From Mytilus trossulus (Eukaryota > Mollusca > Bivalvia > Mytilida > Mytilidae), in NCBI RefSeq assembly GCF_036588685.1, contig NC_086382.1, positions 73,629,999 to 73,693,998 on the forward strand: a DNA stretch of 64,000 bases. Reading direction: 5' to 3'. The position numbers and the translations under genes were made by a program. Below, piece by piece: positions 45,308-57,900 of this stretch (position 1 is its first letter; each line of letters begins with the position of its first letter). A model generated the notes under the pieces. That model had not been told where the DNA came from, searched no databases, and was given only the letters and a program-made list of their open reading frames with translations.

Positions 45308-45455
45308 GGGTCCTTTTATAGCTGACTATGCGGTATGGGCTTTGCTCATTGTTGAAGGCCGTACGGTGACCTATAGTTATTAATGTTTGTGTCATTTTGG
45401 TCTTTTGTGGATAGTTGTCTCATTGGCAATCATACCACATCTTCTTTTTTATGTC
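45308..45455 (+). repeat. interspersed repeat, second good copy
   Basis: Nearly identical to the right half of 26295-26645, ending tcattggcaatcataccaca and tcttctttttt. Confidence 0.7.
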
Positions 45456-46689
45456 ATTTGATTCAGATTTATTTTATTCTAACATTCTAAAGGAATTTGG
45501 GTATTGGGGGAAGGGCAATACTAATTTTCTCTTTTGTTGTTATGCCTATGAATTTCCTGTAAGGTAAATAGTAGGGCCAATCATTATTGGCTTCATCTAT
45601 GGATCCAGATTATCCCGAATTTATTGTTTCTGTGAGGTTTAATTAAAGTAAGGTCCTCCTATGATTATGCACGATTCTTCATTTAAATTGTTCGGCGATT
45701 TCTAATTCATAGGAGCACGTGTGAGCTGTACCCAAAAGTAAGATTGTGTTTTCGATAAGATTTTTTTTAGAAATATATGTATATTAGAACAGAAAAAAGG
45801 TGGGATATCCCAACCCTGGTGTCTTATTCCCAGTCCAGGAATATCAGTATGTTCAAAGATCTCCGTTGTAGTATAACTTGAAAATAATGCATTTAAGCAA
45901 GTTTGATAAAGTATTGTTTCCGAATGCGTTTTGCCTCCATAAGGTTAATACCAGTGGGGGTAAATCATCAATTTCACTTTGAATTCAAGCTTATTCCTCT
46001 GACAGCTAACATGTATACTCTATTGCTCTGGAATCACTCCTATAGACATTACTTTTGTATAAAGAAATCACATTCTCTTTGGGTTTCTCTATGACATCCT
46101 TAAATATAACATAAGATGACGGCAAGTTTTTAGATTAATTGCGTTAGAGAAATGAAGTCAGTAAGTTAGAAAGTTCAAACAAAATCAAATAAAGTACCCA
46201 AAAAGAAAAGAGTAGTGTATATATAACCCCGTGAACTTGCGGCATGAGTCCGTGAAGTTCGGCACGGGTTACATTAAAGTCTGTAGGTCTATAATCGACA
46301 CTATGGCTGCTTTAAACGCAAGTCCGTATAAAATATATACAAATTTATTAACACAAGTTTACAGTTCGAAAGCTAGGGGAAGACTGCCCCAGCAACAGTT
46401 TACAAAACCTAAATTAATTCTTTAATCCCAGGTTAAGGATCTTAAAACATTATAAAAGGTTCTTATAAAATATAGATATAGTTGTCCAATGTTATGCAAT
46501 AATAATAGGATTATTGTCCTCCGGCTGAACTTAGTAAAATAGCGATAATTGCTTCTTTTGAAGTTGAGTGTAAGTTTAGCACTTTTGACAGCCATTGGAC
46601 TAAGTTGTAAAATAGTAAATCTATAATCTCTTTGGGTATTTGAAATAAGAAACATTATATTTAAGAATAAAGAAACATTTAAAACAAGA

Positions 46690-46860
46690 AATATTCAACT
46701 AGAAACTAAAACGAGAAATATTCAATTTAAAACGAAAGTTCATATAAATAATTAAAACGAGAGTTCATATATAGATATTCAAAACGAGAGTTCATATAAG
46801 TATTCAATTCAAAACGAGAGTTCATATAAATATTCAATACAAAACGAGAGTTGAAGCACT
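46690..46860 (+). repeat. short degenerate tandem repeat (acgagagttcatata)
   Basis: About five irregular copies of aaaacgagagttcatataaa plus a short AT spacer, about 27-33 bp each. Confidence 0.7.
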
Positions 46861-46978
46861 TTGCAAATTATAGTAAAAGTTCCTGAAGTCACTTTTCTTC
46901 CGGTTATATATACTTTGGCGAGTCCGATTCAATGGCAGATTTAGGAAACGTTGATTATAGAAAAAGAAGCCTGTTATA

Positions 46979-47705
46979 AAGTTTAAAGTATCCCGTTTTT
47001 GTATTTAGTATGTTGTACTTTAAAGTATCCCGTTTTTGTATTTAGTATGTTGTACTTTAAAGTATCCCGTTTTTGTATTTAGTATGTTGTACTTTAAAGT
47101 ATCCCGTTTTTGTATTTAGTATGTTGTACTTTAAAGTATCCCATTTTTGTATTTAGTATGTTGTACTTTAAAGTATCCCGTTTTTGTATTTAGTATGTTG
47201 TACTTTAAAGTATCCCGTTTTTGTATTTAGTATGTTGTACTTTAAAGTATCCCATTTTTGTATTTAGTATGTTGTACTTTAAAGTATCCCATTTTTGTAT
47301 TTAGTATGTTGTACTTTAAAGTATCCCGTTTTTGTATTTAGTATGTTGTACTTTAAAGTATCCCATTTTTGTATTTAGTATGTTGTACTTTAAAGTATCC
47401 CATTTTTGTATTTAGTATGTTGTACTTTAAAGTATCCCGTTTTTGTATTTAGTATGTTGTACTTTAAAGTATCCCATTTTTGTATTTAGTATGTTGTACT
47501 TTAAAGTATCCCGTTTTTGTATTTAGTATGTTGTACTTTAAAGTATCCCGGTTTTTTTTTATTTGGTACAACGTATTTGGTATGTTGTACTTTAAAGTAT
47601 CCCGTGTTTGTATTTGGTATGTTGTACTTTAAAGTATCTCTTTTTTATATTTGGTATATTGTACAATAAAGTATCCCGTTTTTTTTGTATTTGGTATGTT
47701 GTACT
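46979..47705 (+). repeat. 37-bp satellite, about 19 copies
   Basis: The unit is actttaaagtatcccgtttt plus tgtatttagtatgttgt. Copies differ mainly by cccg versus ccca in an irregular order. The last few (from 47545) are more diverged and use tttggta. Each unit contains the palindrome TACTTTAAAGTA. Confidence 0.9.
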
Positions 47706-47866
47706 TTTGAGCTTGAAGCAAAATCAAACGACACATTAGGAACAAAATTGTTATTTAATAGATAAGAATGTACTGGTCAACCATATCTTCTATCATTCTG
47801 CGATTTCCTTTCAGAGATTAAAGTAACAGGTATCCAGTATGCTATGTTCTTTTCTAAATTTTATTT

Positions 47867-48456
47867 AAGGGCATACGATACAGTTTTGATCCCGTATTTA
47901 CATTTTGATAGAAATTTCCACAAGAACTTTTTTTTTTACCTAATTAAATTAAATATACAATAAAAAATATGCCTTCATGTTCTACTTTTGAGTAAAATGA
48001 TGTCGAAATTTGTATATTTGCTCAAAATTCGGATTTTTGTGGTCGTCTTTTCTTTTTCAAAAGAAAGACATAACTTTTTTGTTTTAAAAGATAAACACAA
48101 AATGTTTTTTGTTGAACAATTTGTAATTTCTGTATTTTAAAAGTACCCTAAAAAAGTATAAATTTTTCATTCAGAAATTACTCATATTTATCAAATGTTC
48201 ATGAATGTAGAAAAAACATCACTTATTGCTGTATATTAATATCAAATTAAAAAAAATGCACTAGTTACGTTTTCATGAAAATTGGCATACAAAATCTTCT
48301 CGCGTAATCAAACTCGTTTCAAATTAAATCAGTTTGAATGATAAAAACCATTCGAAAACTGAATCTTTTCCGGATAAGTCATAATTTGACGTCGCGAAAA
48401 TAACAATTTAAGTCAGCAACGTCATTACATCCCCTGTAACTGTATCGTATACCCTT
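47867..48456. mobile_element. 590-bp element with AAGGGCATACGATAC ends
   Basis: Left end AAGGGCATACGATACAGTT and right end AACTGTATCGTATACCCTT are inverted. Single left ends of the family occur at 48659 and, diverged, near 31358 and 36268. No ORF. Confidence 0.6.
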
Positions 48457-48913
48457 ATCAACACGAATTGATCTTATCAGAAACGACTGAGTATCAAAAG
48501 GTACATATGAATTTGAAAGAGAAGACATAGAAACTTTTTCAAACTTAAAAAGGGCAAACATCAAAATAGGTATATAGGAACAACCATTTTTTTTGTTCAA
48601 GATTCGAACATTTTCATTCTTCTTTGAAACGCTCAAACAGTCTTTCAAGTGTGGCTTTAAGGGCATACGATACGAATTTGTCTCCGATATTGCAAAGCTT
48701 ATTTTTTTGGTCCAGGATTTACTATACTTCAGATTCTTTTGGTTTTATAAGCTCTTCAACATTTGTAGCCATTAGATTTTTAAATATTTTGGCTTCGAGC
48801 ATCATGCACTAACGGGACACTAATTGTCAAATTATGAATCTGTTGTCGCGAATTTGGCACCCATAAGGTTATTCTAAAAAAAAGACAACACAACATTGTT
48901 ATGTTTGTTTAAT

Positions 48914-48968
48914 TTACAGCTTGCACGGACATGGTCCTTCACACTGGATTGTTGCTTGTCCATGTTGT
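48914..48968 (-). CDS. terminal exon of the Kazal gene
   Basis: The acceptor taattacag and the phase-2 frame read [17 protein letters not shown] then TAA. The CxxxCxC block equals the start of a Kazal exon, and no reactive loop follows. It would complete the disulphides of the last domain. Confidence 0.75.
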
Positions 48969-51900
48969 CTGTAATTATAAAATTAAATAATTTGAACTGC
49001 AAATTGATAAATACAGCTCCATACATATATATGATTAATTGCTATATTCCTCCTAAATCATTTTGTGTAATATTAAGAACTATTTTCAATGCGTTACCAT
49101 TTTAAAAGATTATAATTTAAGAAACTGCAGAAACTTCTTTACATTTGAATACCAAGTGGTTTTTCTTCGAAGGACTCAATACACAAACAACTTGATGTCA
49201 CTCAGGGTAACATCTTGACAAATAAGAGGCAACATTAACGTACCGATATCCATATCTCGTCACAAAACCATCTGAAGAATGCAAATTAAGGTATCAAATG
49301 AAAATAAGTCTTAAAAAAATCTTACCCACACGCAGCAAAACATTTGTTGATGAAAGTTTCTCCATGTGAGGCACATACAGGGTGCATTCCTGCCGACGAA
49401 CACTTGTGACAGTCGTATCCACAAGGACATTTATGGTTGCAGCTTATTCCAACGTTCCTAGAATAAACAAAAATGACAATTAATTTCCAATGCCAAACCG
49501 ATATGTAACTAAACAAAAACAAGTGTCACTGATTTAATGCAATGAATGCAGTTTATTATGGCAACAAAGTGAGAGGTTAAGCGCTATAAAACCAAGTTTA
49601 ATCCACCATTTTCTAAATTTGAAAATGCCGGTACCTAGTCAGGAATATGACAGTTCTTGTCCATTCGTTTGATGTGTTTTGTCGTTTGATTTTGCCATGA
49701 GATAATGGACTTTCCGATTGGATTTTCCTCTGAGTTCAGTAATTTTTGTGATTTTACTTATTACTTTTTAATCTTTAATTACGATTTAAAGTGTTGTTTT
49801 ATGCATTGACGAAAAACGCACACCTTCGTCATTATAAAACAGACGTACTGTACATTCTTAAACAAGAATATCACTGTCATACCATGAAACAACACACAAT
49901 TGAAAATTGTTTTATATCACAAAGCGTTTCAGAAACTTAAAGTTTGTCGCGTGGCATTATTTTTACTTTCCTCATGTCCTGTGTATAGGAAAAACATTAC
50001 TGCGTGTACTGTATACTATAGTGAAACCGTATGACAGTATACATATGCATGTAGAGGAAGCGAGGCTTTCCTTGTCAACTTATATTTAATGAATAATATG
50101 AAGAAGCTTAGCGTTTTTACTAATTACCACAGTGACTGTTTTATATTTTAAAAAAATAATTCATTCTTACTGCTGTTTTGACCTATGAGCAAGGTATCGT
50201 TGAGATGATATGACTTTACGCAAAAGATGTCTAAAACGTGTAAAATATGTGTATATTGTGTAAAAATGCCTTTCCCTGATCACAAATTACTGCCTACGAC
50301 ATTTCCCCAATACATACATGCTTTTAATATTAACATCTAAGTCGTCCTAAAATGAGACTATCTAACATGTCTAACATCAAAATTAAGCTAAAGATAGGCG
50401 CATGACTTTGATGCATTTGGCACAATTTATTAGGAATTTTTGGTGCCCAATGCTCTTCAACTTTATACTTATTTGGCTTTTTTTACTATTTTGATCTGAG
50501 CGTCACTGCTGAGTCTTATCTAGAAGAAACGCGCGTCTCGTGTATCAAATTATAAACCTGGTACCTTTGATAACTATCAGAAAAATTAATACAAATGTTT
50601 CTGAATCCGATGTTTCATGAGTTACTTTATTGTTCTTGTCCATAATTAGAAATAACCCAAAGTTATTGGTTGAATTAAATTATTTAGTAGTTATCTTTAT
50701 ATCTACACTTTTACTATTCAAAACAAACTTTTAAAAAGGCATACGTACGCACAACCTGCAAGGCAGCTATTCAAATAGGATTTTCCATTTTCCCCACAGA
50801 CAGGTTTATAATCCTTGGTACAGGTACACGACTTTGGACATGGGCACTTACTTTTACACTGGACTTTCTTTCCCCTTAAATATAAAACAAAAGTTTGTTG
50901 TTGTTGCATTGCTGAATTCCTATAACTCCATAGCTACCATATTGAACCAATAAGCGCTTGTTGTTAAAAGAGCAATGAAGTCTTCACCTTCCTTTTTTTC
51001 TTGATCATTTATCACTATGCATGTTTTTCAGAAGAACAAAAACTTTAGGATACACAAACATTATACTATATTAACAGATGAAAGAAGTAAATTTATAAAA
51101 AAATTAAAGAAAAACCCATATAAAAACGAACAATTAATATATAAAAGCATGCAACCAGTTCCCACAAAATAAATAATAAACATAAATTATTGTCAAACTG
51201 TTAAAAAGGTCTCGACAAATAAAACGTAAATTCGATGTTTTACGAGTATGAAGTTCAGCGTGTGTACAACTTTGCAATAGGTATTCTGTAATCGATTTGG
51301 GTCGGTTGAAATCTTTTTTATATGATTCAATCTGGATTCACAACAGAATTTGTTGAACTTTATAGTAAAAAAAAAAGAAACATCCACATAAATTAACCTC
51401 AGTACTATCTGTTTCTTAAATAAACGAATGAGAAAAACTGTCACATTTGTAGACATTAAATACCTCGAGGTCTATTTTCAAACATATTAATATGGGGAAG
51501 AACCATGAGGAATTACTTTTTCTGAATTTATTTTCTGTAATCGTTTATTTTTACTCTGACAAACAGTTTATATAGCATAGCTATAATTCCTTATGAATCC
51601 ATGCGAGTCAAACGATTTAAGCTTTCAAATGTATTCCAAATGTTACCGAGATGTTAAGATTAGATCCGATATAAAATGAATTACAATCCCTTTTTTAATA
51701 AATTGTCATGGAATCATAGTGATCAACTGTTATTCTATTTTTATTTCCCTTATGCAATGCTGATCTATGTAAAAACAGACAATGCAAAAGCAGGAACAGA
51801 AAAACGTCAAATAACAAAAATACCAGAATCTTCAGAAAATTCAAAACAGAAAGTCTTTGATCAAATGCCAAAATCAATAGCTCCATCACATCGAACAATT

Positions 51901-54900
51901 ACTCGACATATGGGTCAATAATGCCACAAGGCTTAAGGTATAGACTAACCCTAATGAGAGTTTACTTTGAAAAAGAGTATAGTGTTAATGTTCTTCAGGA
52001 AACAACTATATTATAACTGTTGCCCTTAGTCAGTTTGGCAAATACTTCATACATGTTCAGGTGCAGGGGCGCATCCAGCAATTTTAAAAATGTGGGCTCC
52101 CAACCCAAGATAAAAGAGGGTTCCAAATATACATGTGTATGTCCCTATTCAAATGCATTGATCGTACAAACAAAACTCCCCTGGATTCCCCACTGAGGTG
52201 ATACAAATTAGGATACCATGGGGTTATGACGTCTACTATATGACGGTATAAAACCATTGTAGATATGACCTCTACCATGTGTATGGTATTTAAAATATTT
52301 AAACTCATTATTACATGTATTTCTATATGTGTGTTAGTGAAATCAAGATAATGGAATATACTTACTGACATTCTGCAAAACATGAATTTATATAAGTAAA
52401 GTGGTCTGTTCCACAAACTTGTTGCATTCCTTCAGAAAGGCAGTCGTGACATGTATGATGACACGGGCATGTGCCATGGCATGCTACTAATACATGTCTA
52501 AAATAAAATGAATTAGATATTCTATAAATTACAAGTTGAATATGTTGAAGTGAACATACAATTTATAACATTAAAGTCAAACAATCCTTATTCAAGGCAT
52601 TTGGTTGATATAAATATTCTAAAACATCGTTACTAGAATTCACTCTTCCTCTGGACAAACACTACTTAACGACAAGTTGTGATGAATTTCTAGTAACCCG
52701 GACCGAACCTGATCCGAATTACTCGGGTTATTTGATTCGTGATTTATTTGTGGTCAGAAAAAAATATGAAGTATTGTCAATTTTCCACTGAAAGAGATAG
52801 TTTATCTCAGATTATTTACTACAAGTCAGGATTATGTAAATAGTTTGTTCAATGACAATGGTAAGTACAATCAAGCTCAATCATGTATTATTGTTACACA
52901 TGTGAACCCAACATTTAGAGATTTTTGAAATATATTATATGAATTCAGAAAAAAAGCAAGTAGTAGCAACAATTTTTACTTCTTATTTAATCTCATTTGA
53001 ATTCTGACATTGCATATTCTATGTTTTTACTTGCAGTCAGTTTATGATAAATGAACTAACTTGCAGTCGGCTTGACATTTGTTGCCATAGGTGTTGCCAT
53101 CAATTCCACACACAGGTTTATGTTCTTTCGTACAGATGCAGTTAGAGTAACTCTTACACGGACAGCTCCCTTGACATGCGACAGACACCTTCCTACAAAA
53201 CAAAGTACAATACTAAATACAGAACTACAAAATAAAAAAAACCACAATAGAAACACATTTGCACTAGTAATATTCTAGGAAGTGAACTCGGAAGTCAATA
53301 GTGAAAATATCCCAAAAGAAACCAACAAATTCGTAATATATTAAAAATAATAAAACGTGTCATAAAATATAATATCTGAATGCTATTCGAAAATAACAGA
53401 TTGAACGACGATACGTTGTGTAACGATACTTTCTCAACTCTCAACAGTTAAATCTAAAATATCGAAATTCATTCTGAACCTACATACTACGTCTAGTTAA
53501 GCAATATCGTGTCCTGCTTGGTGCAAATGAGATATACATGACGGAGATGAGGAATCCATTGCAATGTTTAGATAATCATAGAGAAATTAAACTGACAGAA
53601 TCTAACCCATTGAATCGGTATGAAACAAGTATGAAACTAACATTAAGCAAAATATATATTTCGGTACGATATATGACTCGTGATTGATTTACTTTGATTT
53701 GGTATGTATATCAATGAGACAACTGTCCATCGTACAACCATTCAAACAAATGCCAAGGATGGACATGCTTTAGAAATGCGCAAAAATGGTCCCGGTAAAA
53801 ATGCTACAGTGATAAATTTTGAAGAAAAAAGTCAACGTTAGACTTAACTGAATAAATTAAGTTATCGACATTAAACCAAAGATACTTATAACAGACAGAT
53901 GCCAACAGCATATCTGGATTATTGTGTGAAATTATTTCATCTACTAAGCCAAAATCCTGGTGAAACAGCTTAAGGTTGATGTACCCATCTGTAGTCATTT
54001 TTGTACGAATTTTGCAAACTTCAATTGTATCAAAACTACAGATATAATGAATAATAGAGATAGGCCATTTTGTACATATTCCAAGGGGAAACTTGATGCA
54101 AAGCATTAGTTTTTATCAAAACACTGATATTATACTATTGCAATACTGCTTATGCATGTCTAAAACTCACTGACAGCCCGCTTGGCATTTATTTCCATAA
54201 GTCTTCCCGTCTTTTCCACAAACGGGAGCATACTCTAAAGTACAGACACATGGTGGTTTACATGGACATTTCCCCTTACAAGCCACTCCCACTTTACTGA
54301 AAGAAAAAATTACAATGTATTTGAAATCTTGCATTCTTATTATATTTGATTAACATTAAAAATCTACTGTGACAACAGTTTTTATCAGTATTATCAAAAC
54401 TTTTACATTTATAATTTAGTTTAACTATCTGACAACTAGCCACACATTAAATACTGTATTTACATTAGTTTAACTATCTGACAACCAGCCACACATTAAA
54501 TACTGTATTTACATTAGTTTAACTATCTGACAACTAGCCACACATTAAATACTGTATTTACATTAGTTATACTTACTGACAACTAGCCACACATTAAATA
54601 CTGTATTTACATTAGTTATACTTACTGACAACTAGCCACACATTAAATACTGTATTTACATTAGTTATACTTACTGACAACCAGCCACACATTAAATACT
54701 GTATTTACATTAGTTATACTTACTGACAACTAGCCACACATTAAATACTGTATTTACATTAGTTATACTTACTGACAACCAGCCACACATTAAATACTGT
54801 ATTTACATTAGTTATACTTACTGACAACTAGCCACACATTAAATACTGTATTTACATTAGTTATACTTACTGACAACCAGCCACACATTAAATACTGTAT

Positions 54901-57900
54901 TTACATTAGTTATACTTACTGACAACCAGCCACACATTAAATACTGTATTTACATTAGTTTAACTATCTGACAACTAGCCACACATTAAATACTGTATTT
55001 ACATTAGTTATACTTACTGACAACTAGCCACACATTAAATACTGTATTTACATTAGTTATACTTACTGACAACCAGCCACACATTAAATACTGTATTTAC
55101 ATTAGTTATACTTACTGACAACCAGCCACACATTAAATACTGTATTTACATTAGTTATACTTACTGACAACCAGCCACACATTAAATACTGTATTTACAT
55201 TAGTTATACTTACTGACAACCAGCCACACATTAAATACTGTATTTACATTAGTTATACTTACTGACAACTAGCCACACATTAAATACTGTATTTACATTA
55301 GTTATACTTACTGACAACCAGCCACACATTAAATACTGTATTTACATTAGTTATACTTACTGACAACCAGCCACACATTAAATACTGTATTTACATTAGT
55401 TATACTTACTGACAACCAGCCACACATTAAATACTGTATTTACATTAGTTATACTTACTGACAACTAGCCACACATTAAATACTGTATTTACATTAGTTA
55501 TACTTACTGACAACTAGCCACACATTAAATACTGTATTTACATTAGTTATACTTACTGACAACTAGCCACACATTAAATACTGTATTTACATTAGTTATA
55601 CTTACTGACAACTAGCCACACATTAAATACTGTATTTACATTAGTTATACTTACTGACAACTAGCCACACATTAAATACTGTATTTACATTAGTTATACT
55701 TACTGACAACCAGCCACACATTAAATACTGTATTTACATTAGTTATACTTACTGACAACTAGCCACACATTAAATACTGTATTTACATTAGTTATACTTA
55801 CTGACAACCAGCCACACATTAAATACTGTATTTACATTAGTTATACTTACTGACAACCAGCCACACATTAAATACTGTATTTACATTAGTTATACTTACT
55901 GACAACCAGCCACACATTAAATACTGTATTTACATTAGTTATACTTACTGACAACCAGCCACACATTAAATACTGTATTTACATTAGTTATACTTACTGA
56001 CAACCAGCCACACATTAAATACTGTATTTACATTAGTTATACTTACTGACAACCAGCCACACATTAAATACTGTATTTACATTAGTTATACTTACTGACA
56101 ACCAGCCACACATTAAATACTGTATTTACATTAGTTATACTTACTGACAACCAGCCACACATTAAATACTGTATTTACATTAGTTATACTTACTGACAAC
56201 TAGCCACACATTAAATACTGTATTTACATTAGTTATACTTACTGACAACTAGCCACACATTAAATACTGTATTTACATTAGTTATACTTACTGACAACTA
56301 GCCACACATTAAATACTGTATTTACATTAGTTATACTTACTGACAACTAGCCACACATTAAATACTGTATTTACATTAGTTATACTTACTGACAACCAGC
56401 CACACATTAAATACTGTATTTACATTAGTTATACTTACTGACAACTAGCCACACATTAAATACTGTATTTACATTAGTTATACTTACTGACAACCAGCCA
56501 CACATTAAATACTGTATTTACATTAGTTATACTTACTGACAACCAGCCACACATTAAATACTGTATTTACATTAGTTATACTTACTGACAACCAGCCACA
56601 CATTAAATACTGTATTTACATTAGTTATACTTACTGACAACCAGCCACACATTTATTACTGTATTCTTTACCATCTTTTCCACAAACAGGATCAATTTCC
56701 TTTGTACAAATGCATGGTGGTTTACAAGGACATTCACCTTTACATGCAACTTTGATATTACTGAAATGTAAAGGGCACAACGAAAGTTAACGTAATTAAC
56801 AGCTTTTAAATATACCCAGGCCAAACGGTCACCAATTTTTCCTCATGAACCTAGAGACAACCATCAATTTGTACACATGTATTATCATTAATCATAATAT
56901 GGTAATAAGATGCACATTCAGATATTATCTTCATGAATTTTTGATTACAGACATTGTTTGCTTATTTCTTTTCTGACTGAGGCTTTTCTTTAGGTATTGT
57001 TTTGGTTAAATCATTTCTTCAACGTTAAAAAATGTAAAAAGTTATCTTCACGAGCATTACTTTTAAAAGATATTTCATTTGTTGAAATTCTTCTCTTGTG
57101 CGAAAACAATTGTCTTTAATTAACTATACATTAGATTTGAATAACTTCTACCTGAAGGGGTTTCCTTTTTTTCCAGCTCAAAATGTTTAATACGTTTGCG
57201 CATGAAAACAAGTATGATGTAAATACAAATCTTTCACCATCCCTTTAAATCTTTTATGGTATTAAGAATATGAAAACTTTAGTATAGAACTAGTAATGTA
57301 ACTTTTATTTACACTCTGATATTTGTATTTATGTACTGTCATTCAATTGTTGCTTACTTTAATCATTGTTTCAATGAGAGGTTAGGTTAGCTATAAAACC
57401 ATGTTGACTCTATCATTTTTCTTAAACATCAAATGTCCTGTACCAAGTTAGGAATATGGCTGTTGTTTTAAAATAGACCGATCTGATTGCGTTTGATTTT
57501 GAAGCAGTTCAGTGATTCTGTTTTTTTCTTGTATAGTTGGTGTGCTTCCCTCAGTTTTAGTTTGTGACCCTCATTTATTTGATTCATGACTATTGAGCAG
57601 TGGTATAATACTATTGGATTATTTATGATGACCACAAACCTAAATAACTGTAAAGTGGTATTATTCATTTAAATTTTGGTAAAGGCGATTGGATGACTGT
57701 AATATCTTTTATGTAAATTAGTATTTCATCCTCATATACAAAAATGATCAGTATAACATGTACATTCCAATTAAACAAACTGTTAAACGCAATTGTCGTT
57801 TTTGCCATGTTGTTTTCAATTTATGAGCATGAAGGTCCCTTTGGTATCAATAGCCTCACTTTAAATGAAGTTATTGACTTACTGACAGCCAGCGGCACAT

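Noticed and set aside
46225-46275. Hammerhead ribozyme
   Set aside because: A catgagtccgtga stretch resembles part of a hammerhead stem, but the CTGATGA and GAAAC core is missing.
51676-51921. 81-codon plus-strand ORF
   Set aside because: The second half matches a degenerate dispersed repeat; no gene support.
54416-56640. CRISPR-like array
   Set aside because: There are no spacers: the repeat is contiguous 49-bp tandem satellite in a eukaryotic intron.
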